Positions 7,401 to 15,701 of a DNA stretch of 41,081 bases are shown one piece after another. Every line of letters starts with the position of its first letter. The stretch's first letter is position 1. Origin of the DNA: Hyphomicrobiales bacterium (GTDB lineage: Bacteria; Pseudomonadota; Alphaproteobacteria; Rhizobiales; Beijerinckiaceae). The position numbers and the translations under genes are program-made. The DNA lies in NCBI GenBank assembly GCA_003963405.1, contig RXIY01000041.1:1-41081 (forward strand). The letters are read 5' to 3'. Below the pieces are notes generated by a model. That model did no database searches. It had not been told where the DNA came from and saw only the letters and a list, made by a program, of their open reading frames with translations.

Positions 7401-7766
7401 ATGATTACTCTCGAAGAATGCGCAGAGTTCGCAGCACTCGAAACATGCGAGCTCTTCACGGGTGCTGTGCTCTCAGCGAGGCATCGATCCCTGCTTTCAA
7501 GCTACCTTTCGAATCTGTGGCGTGGCCCTGCCGCGGTGCGCAAGATGATTGTCTCGGACATTCGGGCGGCAATTGATTTAGGCGCACCGAAGTATGCTGC
7601 TGATCTCGTTCTCGTGCTCCGGTTGTTCCTTTCCAAACATCCGGAAGCGCGAATCCAGCGAATAATTGGCTGGAAACCTGCTACGTATCCAACGCGCCGC
7701 TTCGACCCTGATTGTCGACCCGCCGTTCGCTCATTATCTGAGGCGAATTGTCGGAGAGCTATGTAA
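7401..7766 (+). CDS. Small hypothetical protein of a Hyphomicrobiales family
   Basis: 121 residues beginning MITLEECAEFAALETCELFT. The N-terminal ~85 residues resemble small alphaproteobacterial hypotheticals that start V-I-T-L-E-E-C and end in a helix like KMIVSDIRAAIDLGAPKYAA followed by LRLFLSKHPEA. The last ~35 residues (ARIQRIIGWKPATYPTRRFD...) are not typical and may be a fused or read-through tail. The ATG at 7401 is chosen over upstream in-frame starts because those lie in the dispersed repeat. Function unknown. Confidence 0.55.
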   Translation: MITLEECAEFAALETCELFTGAVLSARHRSLLSSYLSNLWRGPAAVRKMIVSDIRAAIDLGAPKYAADLVLVLRLFLSKHPEARIQRIIGWKPATYPTRRFDPDCRPAVRSLSEANCRRAM

Positions 7767-7808
7767 CGTATGAGTGTCTGCGTCGCGTATTGTGCGTACC
7801 ACAAAAAA

Positions 7809-7841
7809 GCGAGCCCGCAGGAGATGCGGGCTCGCGGTTTT
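7809..7841. terminator. Bidirectional Rho-independent terminator
   Basis: GCGAGCCCGCA - ggaga - TGCGGGCTCGC forms a perfect 11-bp stem. It is followed by GGTTTT on the plus strand and preceded by AAAAAA, which is a T-run for leftward transcription. It sits between the rightward gene ending 7766 and the leftward ardC remnant ending 7859, so it serves both. Confidence 0.85.
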
Positions 7842-7858
7842 ATAGGCGGGTCGCTTGT

Positions 7859-8703
7859 TCATGCCGCCTCCTCTACTTTTTCTGAGAACGAGCGCACGTA
7901 GTCGGCTGCGGCGCTCGCCTTTGATGCGGCGGTGAAGATCGCACGGCCGTCCTCCTTCAAAAGCGACAACCAGCTGGCGATGTACTCGGCATGGCGGAGT
8001 TGCCCCTGCACCCCGAGATGAGCGCACAGAAACGCTGCACCCAGTTCGGCAACGAGCTCCTCGGCCGCATATGCCTTCGTCCCGAAGCGATTCTTCAGGT
8101 CGCGCTTGAGGCGCGTCTCGTTGCCGCTCCAGTCGACGAGCTGATGCAGCTTCGTCGCATCGAAGTGCTCGGGGGACGCAAAATCGCTCGGATTCGGTAG
8201 GGCTATGAAATCCCGAGAGAGGACATAGCAGACGCAATCGCCGCCGTGGCGGATGTCTGCGCCAGTTGCCGATACAAAGCCGTCGGTTGCTCCAGGCGGT
8301 GGCGGCTCCGGCGTCGCCAGGAGCGCCTCGATGCCTTCGACTCGCGCGACATTGAAGACGGTGAAGGCGCGCAGCATGGAAATCTGTCGCGCCCCGTCGT
8401 CATCGTCAGTCACGCTGATGTGCTTCGTGAAGACGATCTGCGTGCCTTTCTCGCCCTTCTTTACATGGCCGCCGGCGTCGAGCGCCTGTTTGAAGGTGAG
8501 CCAGGCGTTGGTAGCGAAGCCGTGGATCCGTGCCACAAGATGGGGACATTGATGCCGCGATAGTGATGTCCGGTGATCGCGTTGGCCGGCATGATGCCGA
8601 CGCTCTTGCCGCTTTTCCACGGCTTGCCCCAGGGTGCGGTTCCTTGATCGAGTTCGGCGATGATGGACTTTGTGACGTTCTCGTAGACGGCGGCTATGTT
8701 CAT
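7859..8703 (-). pseudogene. ArdC-family antirestriction protein, frameshifted
   Basis: ArdC proteins of plasmids and ICEs bind single-stranded DNA (N-terminal DUF1738) and carry a C-terminal zincin-like domain; they protect incoming DNA from restriction. The N-terminal part runs from ATG 8703: VYENVTKSIIAELDQGTAPW, then GHHYRGINVPILW. The rest continues in another frame: GFATNAWLTFKQALDAGGHV, KKGEKGTQIVFTKH, and later RFGTKAYAAEELVAELGAAF. The frames are joined by a single-base slip near 8525-8537. Where the zincin domain usually shows HExxH, this copy has HQLVD (T-K-L-H-Q-L-V-D-W-S-G-N), so a metallopeptidase centre is doubtful even without the frameshift. The terminator at 7809 follows. Confidence 0.85.
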
Positions 8704-8840
8704 GGCCGCCTCCGTGTCAATAAACGTATCATTGTTACGCTCCTCCTCGCTATCGACGCGCGGAACCGTGCGTCGAATAGAGAGGGGGAGGCCTCAATGT
8801 ATTGTAGCGCGTACCGAGGGTGAACTTTCTTGCGCGCCGG

Positions 8841-9047
8841 TTAGAAGAGTGCGCCGGCGCGGTGTAGGAGTGAACCGACCCACAGCACTAGCGCAAGGTA
8901 ATAGAGCGCCCAGCCTTCCGCTGGCGGGAACCACCGTGACATTGTACGAAAGTGCTGCAAGTACCAGTCACGCCCGAAGTAGACCATGAGGTTCGCGCCG
9001 ACGGCGTCGATGAGGAGGAGAAAGAAGACGACCACTTCGATGCTCAT
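8841..9047 (-). CDS. Small two-helix membrane protein
   Basis: 68 residues from ATG 9047: MSIEVVVFFLLLIDAVGANL, then YFGRDWYLQHFRTMSRWFPP, then ALYYLALVLWVGSLL. Two hydrophobic segments flank a basic, aromatic loop. GAAAGG lies upstream of the start. No family is recognised. It is divergent from the membrane gene at 9165. Confidence 0.6.
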   Translation of the reverse strand: MSIEVVVFFLLLIDAVGANLMVYFGRDWYLQHFRTMSRWFPPAEGWALYYLALVLWVGSLLHRAGALF

Positions 9048-9164
9048 GTCATTACCTTTCGGATCGGCTTCAGAGTATAAAGTAGGCTGGTCATCTCTGG
9101 AAACCGTCGACGTGGCCATTTGGCTGCTATTCGCTAGCAAATCATATCGAAGGGGAATCGGATC

Positions 9165-9434
9165 ATGGCGGACAAGAACAAAGTCGGACGAGTCGGCGCG
9201 GCATAGCTTGGGGGATGGCATCTCGTGTGGTCGATCCTCGTCGCGACAGGAGTCGGACAAACACTTTATAATTTCATCCTGTGGTCGCATATGATCCAAC
9301 TGAATATCGTGATTGGGCCGTTCAATCTGGCCGCTGCCGCGACGCTTGTCGTGCTAACGGCCGCATTCGGCTATGTAATCGGCTACACTGGCGCATGGAT
9401 CTGGAATCGTGTGCTCCCGGAAAGTCGGGCATAG
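9165..9434 (+). pseudogene. Small membrane protein gene split by an in-frame TAG
   Basis: An ATG at 9165, preceded by AGGGGAAT, opens MADKNKVGRVGAA, then TAG at 9204-9206, then the same frame continues LGGWHLVWSILVATGVGQTL and LYNFILWSHMIQLNIVIGPF to a stop at 9434. The post-stop part has two membrane helices. The sequence on both sides of TAG reads as one protein (soluble start, W/G-rich first helix), so TAG probably replaced a sense codon such as TGG. Translation might also start at GTG 9225, giving 69 residues. Inactivation, suppression or restart cannot be told apart from sequence. Confidence 0.6.
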
Positions 9435-9578
9435 CTGGCGTCCGCGTGCGTGAGGACACTTGCGTCCAAGCGCTCCGAGATGGAAGAACGACTCTTCGAT
9501 AGCCGTTACAGGCTGACGGCCTGGTGTTGACAGACCGCCACTTTCATTGCCTGAGTTTATAAGCCGGATTGCCTGCGG

Positions 9579-9887
9579 TCAGTAATAGGCGACGCATACT
9601 TGACGGCCGTAATTGTCCCAGCCCCACTGAGCACAAGCAGGGGGTGGGGGAGGAGGTGGTGGATAGGAGGGAGCGGTCGCCGCACCCAGCGCGGCGCCTG
9701 ACGCCGCGCCGATCGCCGCTCCTGCAAGCGTGCCGGTAGTCGACCCGCCGGAGACGGCTGCGCCAATCCCGGCACCCCCAAGGCCGCCTATGAATCCTCC
9801 GCCAACCGCGCGCTCGCCAGGGGAGTAACAACCTGAAAGAAGGAAGGCGGCGGCCCCCGCCACCGTAATGAAGATGGTCTTTTTCAT
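9579..9887 (-). CDS. Glycine-zipper lipoprotein
   Basis: 102 residues from ATG 9887. The start MKKTIFITVAGAAAFLLSGC is a signal peptide with lipobox L-S-G-C at about 17-20, so it should be lipid-anchored. Residues ~28-75 are Gly/Ala-rich with GxxxG-type spacing (GGGFIGGLGGAGIGAA, AGAAIGAASGAALGAA), a glycine-zipper pattern. A run of eight prolines follows, then a W/Y-rich C-terminus (CAQWGWDNYGRQVCVAYY) with two cysteines. Similar proteins are found in the outer membrane or periplasm; role unknown. Confidence 0.7.
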   Translation of the reverse strand: MKKTIFITVAGAAAFLLSGCYSPGERAVGGGFIGGLGGAGIGAAVSGGSTTGTLAGAAIGAASGAALGAATAPSYPPPPPPPPACAQWGWDNYGRQVCVAYY

Positions 9888-10106
9888 TGGATGTCCCCGT
9901 AGCCCCAGTCCCAAAACGCCAGAAGCTCGCTTGAGTGGATGCGCAAGTTTCTGAACAAGGCACTAACGGCATAAGGCCGCCAAACGGATCAAGATGGGAG
10001 GGTCGCGGCCTCCATGTTTTCGATCCGCGGACTCATTCAACGGCTGTTCAGAGACAGGGGAGCAACCTCCTCATGCTTGTTCATGGATCCATCGGGGAGA
10101 GGTCCG

Positions 10107-10460
10107 ATGAAAACGACATTGAAATTTGGTTGCCTGTTCGCGCTGGCCGTTGGCGGCGCAATCGCAATGGCTGAGGCCTCGATCGCAATGCCCGTCGATG
10201 CCGGGACGACTCCCAACAGCATACAGCGCGCTGACTGGACATGCGGGCTAGGTTGGCACGTGGATGGCTGGGGACAGTGCCAGCAGAACGACTGGGGTGG
10301 CGGCTACGGATGCGGGTACAACGGCTGGGGCGGTAGCTGGAACGGTTATGGCTCGCGAGGCTCTGGATATGGCGGCTATCCTGCGTGGCAAGGCGGCGGA
10401 TACTATGCTCGTCCAGTGTGGCACCGCCGTTGGGATGATGATGACGACGACAACGATTGA
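10107..10460 (+). CDS. Exported Gly/Trp/Tyr-rich protein with acidic tail
   Basis: 117 residues from ATG 10107, with GGAGAGG 5 nt upstream. The signal peptide is MKTTLKFGCLFALAVGGAIA, likely cleaved after ASIA. The mature part begins with a CGLGWHVDGWGQCQQN motif, which resembles the C-G-x-G-W-H...C-x-x-N prefix of small Gly-rich exported proteins. It continues as G/Y/W/N repeats and ends WDDDDDDND. It is probably secreted or periplasmic. The Asp tail could bind cations; this is inference. Confidence 0.65.
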   Translation: MKTTLKFGCLFALAVGGAIAMAEASIAMPVDAGTTPNSIQRADWTCGLGWHVDGWGQCQQNDWGGGYGCGYNGWGGSWNGYGSRGSGYGGYPAWQGGGYYARPVWHRRWDDDDDDND

Positions 10461-10479
10461 GGCGGAAAAATTTTAGCCT

Positions 10480-10818
10480 GTGATGGAGATCGCAACGGAT
10501 GCGCTGCTTGTGGGCGGCGTGCCGGCAGAGAGAATTCTGCACGAACGCTTCGATTACGCGCCGTCCCTGGTCTTGACCGAATTTGCGACAAGCCAATACG
10601 CATTGCTCACCTCGGTCTGCGCCTTGCCGGGCAGCCTGCTTGCCGGCACTTCGGGTTTTATCATCAAAGAGACAGGCTTCGCGTCCTTTTTCGTCGGCAC
10701 ATCGCTTATGGGGCTACCGGGCGCGCTCCTCGCCTGGTGGATCTGGCGCGTTCAGGAGCGCCTAGGCCGCGACCTGCCCGTGGAGACGAGCCCCGAGCGC
10801 GTGGTGGAGACGGATTGA
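10480..10818 (+). pseudogene. Fused remnants: oxidoreductase C-terminus joined to MFS (AmpG-like) C-terminus
   Basis: One 112-codon frame seems to join two unrelated tails. Residues 1-28 (ATDALLVGGVPAERILHERF) read like the end of a ferredoxin-NADP reductase-type oxidoreductase. Residues ~34-98 (TEFATSQYALLTSVCALPGS, then LLAGTSGFIIKETGFASFFV and a final hydrophobic helix) read like the last two helices of an AmpG-type MFS permease. Neither part is complete. Most likely this is a deletion scar, though the frame is open and could be translated. Confidence 0.5.
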
Positions 10819-11204
10819 GAAGGGCGCATTCCCCTCCCCGCGATCCTCTAATCCCGGAAGTCTCGTACCTCCGACGCCGTGGATGCTCTGCGAGGCATGC
10901 CATTGCTGCGCGGTCCCGAGTCCTGACCAAGAAGGAGAACGGCTTGTGGAGGGCCCGATCATCCAAGGCGTCTTACGGTCGCCGCCATCGTTCGACTGCG
11001 ATCCCGATGAATGGGGGCTAGCAGGCGTGCGGCTGAAATCCGCCGCGCCTCGACTGTCTCCGGCAGCTCCGGATTGCTCGCCAAAAGGTTTTCCGAAGAA
11101 AAGAGAGCGAGAGCCGCTCACGCAGATGTGAACGACTCTCGCTTTGCGCGCCTTGTTTTCGGGAGGGGATAAGGGGCGCACATATCTCGTTCAATTACCT
11201 CGTC
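10819..11204. other. Intergenic region; only a hairpin supported
   Basis: No family signature was found in any frame. The only structure is the strong inverted repeat listed separately at 11106-11143. Confidence 0.4.
11106..11143. terminator. Long stem-loop near the 3' end of the Gly/Tyr-rich gene
   Basis: AGCGAGAG...CTCTCGCT encloses CG/CG and TCAC/GTGA pairs around a 6-nt loop, separated by single-base bulges. It lies 62 nt beyond the stop of the leftward gene at 11205, so it may terminate that gene; no clean T-run is adjacent. Confidence 0.45.
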
Positions 11205-11567
11205 TCAGTCGTCGTAGTCGTAATAGTCGACGTGATGGTGGCGAGGGTAGCCATAACCATATCCATAGCCGACCCCGTAACCATAGGCCGGGGCAGATCG
11301 ATAAGGCGCATACCCATAGCCATAACCATTGCCGAAGCCAGCTCCATAGCCGTAGTGAGAGCCGTAGCCGTAGTGGGACGTGTAGCTAGGCTGGCTCGCC
11401 AAAGCGCCAACAGCAGCGCCGAGCGCCATGCCGCCGATGATCGCGCCCGCGATCGCAGCGCCGTTGTTGTTGCCATAATACCAGGCCGAGGCTGGCGTGG
11501 TTGTCGTTGTTCCAGCCAGCAGGGCGCCAATCGCAGCGGCGGTGATGGATCTGCGAAGCATCCTCAT
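11205..11567 (-). CDS. Exported Gly/Tyr-rich protein
   Basis: 120 residues from ATG 11567, chosen because GAGGG lies 5 nt upstream; an ATG 12 nt earlier is possible. The signal peptide is MRMLRRSITAAAIGALLAGT, likely cleaved after ASA. A Gly/Ala membrane-like segment follows (AIAGAIIGGMALGAAVGALA). Then comes a G-Y-G-Y-G-x repeat region (YGSHYGYGAGFGNGYGYGYA) and a C-terminus HHHVDYYDYDD. Probably a periplasmic or surface low-complexity protein; function unknown. Confidence 0.6.
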   Translation of the reverse strand: MRMLRRSITAAAIGALLAGTTTTTPASAWYYGNNNGAAIAGAIIGGMALGAAVGALASQPSYTSHYGYGSHYGYGAGFGNGYGYGYAPYRSAPAYGYGVGYGYGYGYPRHHHVDYYDYDD

Positions 11568-12049
11568 CGATTCCCTCATGAAGCGAGAACCTCATCAACG
11601 CCCCTATTGAGCGCCAGCGAACCTGAATGGGAGGTGAAGGGAGCGCGGGCGCAGGCTGCGAGCCATGAAGCCGTTTCCCAAAGACACACAAACTGGCGCG
11701 ATTGATAAACTAAACTGGCGTCGGTCATGATTAGCAGGGGCCGAAGTACGAATTGCGGCTTGGACGTTTCGAGGGCGATAGTCGCTGGGCTGGCGGGGTT
11801 TCCGCGGGCATCGCGGCTAGCTGAGCATTCCCCAACGACGCCAGCCCCGAGACTCTGTCGCTGAGAGAAGAACCCCATTCAAAACCCATCGGTCACGACG
11901 TTAATCAAGGCACGCTTTTGGCACACGCAATTGGGACGAGGTGAGATTAGGTGAGATTGCGACCGCGCATCGGTCAAGTGAAATCCCATCAATAAGCGGG
12001 CGCGGGAGCGGGGCTCGCCCGTCTCCTGCGCCTTCGAAATTCAGGCAGG
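11568..12049. other. Intergenic region with no supported feature
   Basis: Nearly 480 nt without family signatures, clear hairpins or RNA genes. It should hold the promoter of the leftward Gly/Tyr-rich gene. Confidence 0.4.
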
Positions 12050-12283
12050 TTACTTGACTTCTTTAGACTCGCCTGCTTCCAAGCCTTCCTTTTTCTCGTG
12101 GTGCGCTTTCTCGTGCTTGCCATGCTCTTTGTGAGTTTCGCTCATTTCCGACTTCGCGGTTTCCGCCTTGATATTTTCCGGTTTGGTTGCGCTTTCAGCG
12201 CGAGCCTGCGACATAGAAATAGCCGAGCCGAGCGTCATGGCGGCAGCAAAACCAAATGCGAGAGTAAGTAGGCGTATATTCAT
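12050..12283 (-). CDS. Small exported His/Lys/Glu-rich protein
   Basis: 77 residues from ATG 12283, with GGAGG 6 nt upstream. The signal peptide MNIRLLTLAFGFAAAMTLGS likely ends at ARA around residue 29. The mature ~48 residues are charged and disordered: KSEMSETHKEHGKHEKAHHE then KKEGLEAGESKEVK. The His-rich stretch could bind metal ions in the periplasm. No family recognised. Confidence 0.65.
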   Translation of the reverse strand: MNIRLLTLAFGFAAAMTLGSAISMSQARAESATKPENIKAETAKSEMSETHKEHGKHEKAHHEKKEGLEAGESKEVK

Positions 12284-12481
12284 TGCGAACCTCCAGTGGC
12301 CATAACCGAACCTGGCCTCGTGACTTTCTTAGAAGGAATGGTTTGAACTGGAGATGAATAGAACAAGGCGCTGTCACTTCCATGTGTGGCGCAGCTCGAA
12401 GGCCACTCCTTCACACTCGACGATAGGAATGTCTCCCTCGCATCCAAAATGACCGTGGCTGCCGAAGCGGCCCGGGCGCAT

Positions 12482-14578
12482 TCAACGGATCTTTGCCGGC
12501 TTCTTTATATGTGCCGTCGGATGCGCCGGGGCCGGCTTCACAGAGGGCGGTGATGCAATGGGAGCGGGGATTTCAGGTCCGGGCGTGGGGCCGGGAGTGG
12601 CGGGCGATGCGGAGGGGCTTTGCTCCCTAGCACGGTCCAGTTCCGGTAGCGCCGTCGGGGCTTGCGTGGAGGGCCGCGTGTCTTCGTGTTGTATCGGTCG
12701 CGCGTTCCATCCGGCATAAATTGCATAGGCGATGGCGCAAAACAGCGCGCCAGCTATGAGAAAAGCCGTTATCGACGCATTTCTCGAAGGCATCCTGGCG
12801 TTCGTGCCCGATCGCGCGGACGTCTCCCCATGCCGTGATGAGAGATTTGGTGGAGAAGGTTCTGGCGGCACTTCTACATGCTCGAGGCGAGAAACCAGGG
12901 CGTTCGCTCGACTCCTTTGCGGCGCCGACGGCAGGCTTGGATCGAGCGCCCGAATCGCCTCTTCAACGCTGTGATAGAGGCGATCGGCTCCAAGGGCGTC
13001 CTTGACGCCAAACCGGTCAAATGCGTCCTGTGCGCGCACCGACTCGAGCCGCGCAATCGCAAAGTCGACGCCGCGCCGGTGACAGTTTGCGATCTCTTCA
13101 CGCACCATGAGCGCCGCTGAATAATCGATTTCTGCAACGCTATTCGCTTCGACCACAACCAGCTTGAGACCACTGCCGGCGGTCGCAACCGCTGTCGCCA
13201 GGTCATGGCGAAAGAGCTCCATGTTGATAAAGGACAGCGGCGCCTGGAACGCAACGACCAATACGCCTCGTACGCGCTCGCCCATGGAGCCCGCGCTTCT
13301 CGGCCACCAGATGGTCGTGCCGGGGATCCGCTCGAGCTCCACCATCCGCGTCCGAGTCGTAATCCACATGCTGTGAAGCAGCGACAGGATGATTGCGAGC
13401 CCGACTCCCGTCTGCAGCGGCAGCAACGTTACAGTCAGCATCGTGACGACCACGAGTCCGAACTCAGTGCGCGTTGCGCGGAAGATTGCGATCATGTCAC
13501 GCCAGCGGAAAATGCGGCCAGCGATAAACATCAGCACGGCGGCGAGCGCCGCAGTCGGCGCTTTCGCGATAAGGGCGTCGCCATAGAACAGGATGGCGGC
13601 CACGATCACGGCGGCGAAAACGCCACATAACTTGCTCGCCCCGCCGCTCTCGACGACGAGCGCTGTGCGCGGCGGGCTGGCGTTGAGGGGAAAGGCTCCG
13701 CACACGCCCGCGAGCACGCTACCGGCGCCGACCCCAAGGAAGTCACGGTCTATGTCGGGCGCAACGCCCTTCGCAGGGAAAGCTCGTGACGTCGCAGCTG
13801 TCTGCACCATCACGACGAGCGAGACGATGACGGCGAGTCCGAAAACATGCGTCACATCGTCCGGGCTGAAGGCCGGAACCTCTATATGCGGCGCAGCATG
13901 GGAAATATCGCCAAGTACCCCCACGCCTTTCGCAGTCAAGTCAAAATGCTCGACTGCCCAGCCGGCGCCGACCAAACCGATGAGCGCGCCGGGGATACGG
14001 GGATTCATCCGCTCCGTCGCGACGATGAGGACGAGACAGAGGACGGCAAGGAGGGTCGTCGGCCCGTTAAGGCGGCTCACCCCATGCGCAAGCGCAAGGA
14101 TCCGCGCCGGCACGCCGCCCTCGACCGGCGGCAGGCCGAGGAAGGCAGGGGCTTGCGACAATGCGATATGAACGGAGACGCCGGCCAGGAAGCCGGTGAG
14201 CACGGGAATCGATAAAAGATCCGAAATCCAGCCCGCGCGCAGCAGAGAGGCCGAGATCAGCGTCCCCCCAACAAGGAGCGCGAGAAGGCCGGCGAGCGCG
14301 GCGTAATGCGGCGTTCCAGAGACGGCGAGCAGCGCCAGCGCGCCGGCAAAAATCGGCGCGATGGTCGAGTCCGCGCCAACGGAGACAGTCCGGCTCGACC
14401 CGAAAATGGAAAAGGCCAGCGATCCCGCGATGAATGCGATGAAGCCCACATGGGGTGGAAAGCCCGCCAGCCGGGCATTGCCCATCTGTTCGGGAACAGC
14501 GACCGCGGCGAGCGTAAAACCCGCGACGAGGTCGCTCCGCCAGTCGACGCCGCGGAACATTCCTGGAAGTCTGTGCAC
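12482..14578 (-). CDS. SulP-family anion permease with STAS domain and extra C-terminal anchor
   Basis: 698 residues. The N-terminal ~420 residues are a SulP/SLC26 transporter: SDLVAGFTLAAVAVPEQMGN, GSSRTVSVGADSTIAPIFAG and ~12 hydrophobic segments. A STAS domain follows at ~430-545 (RGVLVVAFQAPLSFINMELF ... VVVEANSVAEIDYSAALMVR). Residues ~600-630 form an additional membrane helix (ASITAFLIAGALFCAIAYAI). The last ~65 residues are a Pro/Ala-rich tail ending KKPAKIR, unusual for the family and probably periplasmic or cytoplasmic linker-like. Start is GTG 14578 or ATG 14560. It lies 42 nt after mgtC in the same direction, so the two are likely co-transcribed. Substrate (sulfate, bicarbonate or other anion) cannot be told. 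Confidence 0.85.
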   Translation of the reverse strand: MHRLPGMFRGVDWRSDLVAGFTLAAVAVPEQMGNARLAGFPPHVGFIAFIAGSLAFSIFGSSRTVSVGADSTIAPIFAGALALLAVSGTPHYAALAGLLALLVGGTLISASLLRAGWISDLLSIPVLTGFLAGVSVHIALSQAPAFLGLPPVEGGVPARILALAHGVSRLNGPTTLLAVLCLVLIVATERMNPRIPGALIGLVGAGWAVEHFDLTAKGVGVLGDISHAAPHIEVPAFSPDDVTHVFGLAVIVSLVVMVQTAATSRAFPAKGVAPDIDRDFLGVGAGSVLAGVCGAFPLNASPPRTALVVESGGASKLCGVFAAVIVAAILFYGDALIAKAPTAALAAVLMFIAGRIFRWRDMIAIFRATRTEFGLVVVTMLTVTLLPLQTGVGLAIILSLLHSMWITTRTRMVELERIPGTTIWWPRSAGSMGERVRGVLVVAFQAPLSFINMELFRHDLATAVATAGSGLKLVVVEANSVAEIDYSAALMVREEIANCHRRGVDFAIARLESVRAQDAFDRFGVKDALGADRLYHSVEEAIRALDPSLPSAPQRSRANALVSRLEHVEVPPEPSPPNLSSRHGETSARSGTNARMPSRNASITAFLIAGALFCAIAYAIYAGWNARPIQHEDTRPSTQAPTALPELDRAREQSPSASPATPGPTPGPEIPAPIASPPSVKPAPAHPTAHIKKPAKIR

Positions 14579-14620
14579 AGTCAGTCCATTTCCGGTTTGG
14601 GCCAGACGGGGGCGGAAGGA

Positions 14621-15334
14621 TCAGTCGCTTGCACGGCTCGACCACGCAGCGTGGCTGATCTCCGCGCTCTGTTCAAGGTCGCGAAGAACCGCATCGAGTT
14701 CATCGGCCACGACACTCGTTGGCGAAAGGGTTGCAACCAACTCCAATCCGCCTTCGCGTTCGAATTCCTCGATTCGCCGAACAGGGTAACCTGCCGCTTC
14801 GAGCTTTTCGTAGAGCAGGTCGCGAACTGCATCGCGCTCCCACTCGGAGACCGCCAGACGCACCTCAAAGGTCGCTTCGGTTGCGCTTGCGTCGATCGGC
14901 CGCCGTTCTATGAAGGCGACCAAGGGGCGCAGGAATGTGTTTCCGGCAAGGACGAACAAAGCGAGCAGGATCGCTTCCACTTCATGGTCGGCGCCGGCGT
15001 ATCCCCCCGTCACGGCCGAACACCAAAGCGTAGCGGCCGTGTTCAAACCCCGAATATTCGCGCCCTCCTTCAGAATGACGCCGGCGCCCAGGAAGCCGAC
15101 GCCGGAAGCCACGTAAGCGAGGACCCGCGTCGCGCCCTCGTTGCCGGTCAACCGCATGCCAAGATCGACGAAGGCCGAGGCTCCCAGAGCGACGAGCGCA
15201 TTCGTTCTCAAACCCGCATTGCGCTGGCGATACTGGCGCTCGGCGCCGATAATCGCGCCAAGCAGCAGGGCAACGAAGAGGGACAAAAATGTGTTGAGGA
15301 ACTCATCGGGATCCCAGTGCAACAGAGCGGCCAT
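14621..15334 (-). CDS. MgtC/SapB-family membrane protein
   Basis: 237 residues from ATG 15334 (GGAGGG 4 nt upstream). The N-terminal ~140 residues form the MgtC membrane domain: FVALLLGAIIGAERQYRQRN with the conserved E-R-Q, AGLRTNALVALGASAF, and GVGFLGAGVILKEGANIRGL followed by NTAATLW. The C-terminal ~95 residues are a soluble ACT-like domain (TFEVRLAVSEWERDAVRDLL). MgtC proteins protect cells under low Mg2+ or acid stress, in some species by acting on the ATP synthase; they are not proven Mg2+ transporters. It is the first gene of a leftward pair with the SulP gene. Confidence 0.9.
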   Translation of the reverse strand: MAALLHWDPDEFLNTFLSLFVALLLGAIIGAERQYRQRNAGLRTNALVALGASAFVDLGMRLTGNEGATRVLAYVASGVGFLGAGVILKEGANIRGLNTAATLWCSAVTGGYAGADHEVEAILLALFVLAGNTFLRPLVAFIERRPIDASATEATFEVRLAVSEWERDAVRDLLYEKLEAAGYPVRRIEEFEREGGLELVATLSPTSVVADELDAVLRDLEQSAEISHAAWSSRASD

Positions 15335-15701
15335 AACGCCCTCCAAAACACGAGACGGATCTGGGTTAGCTTGAACCCGACCTTCGTGTCTGTCCCAAGA
15401 TTACAAGTTTTTAAGGCGCCTGCGGGACCCTTTGTTTCCGCTTGACAAGCGACTGAACAAGGACGATTTCAACCAAAGACGCCGGCGACTTTCGCCGCCA
15501 GCGGCGTCGGGAACCAACGAAAGACACATGGGCTGTAGCAGCTTCGGCGACCCGCTCGCGGCGATGTTCGCGCGCTTGACGCCATTCGAAATCGAACCCA
15601 CGCGCGGCCTCTCAGGCTGCGTGAGAGGCGACGCGAGAGCCTAGCTCCTGCCTGCCGCTCATGCTCCGGGCCGCGGACCTAACCGGCTAAGGAGATGAGC
15701 G
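15335..15701. other. Divergent regulatory region between mgtC and the NRAMP locus
   Basis: It contains GC-rich inverted repeats, notably GACGCCG (15478-15484) with CGGCGTC (15502-15508). I looked for the yybP-ykoY Mn2+ riboswitch and the Mg2+ M-box and saw no convincing match to either. Promoters for both directions should be here. Confidence 0.35.

Noticed and set aside
9435-9578. Short gap checked for tRNA or small RNA
   Set aside because: No cloverleaf, hairpin or conserved box was visible; nothing reported.
14306-15445. 379-codon plus-strand frame
   Set aside because: It is antisense to mgtC and the start of sulP, both with clear family signatures.
15335-15701. Possible metal-sensing riboswitch (yybP-ykoY or M-box) ahead of NRAMP-like gene or mgtC
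   Set aside because: GC-rich inverted repeats are present, but the conserved core nucleotides of either class could not be found.
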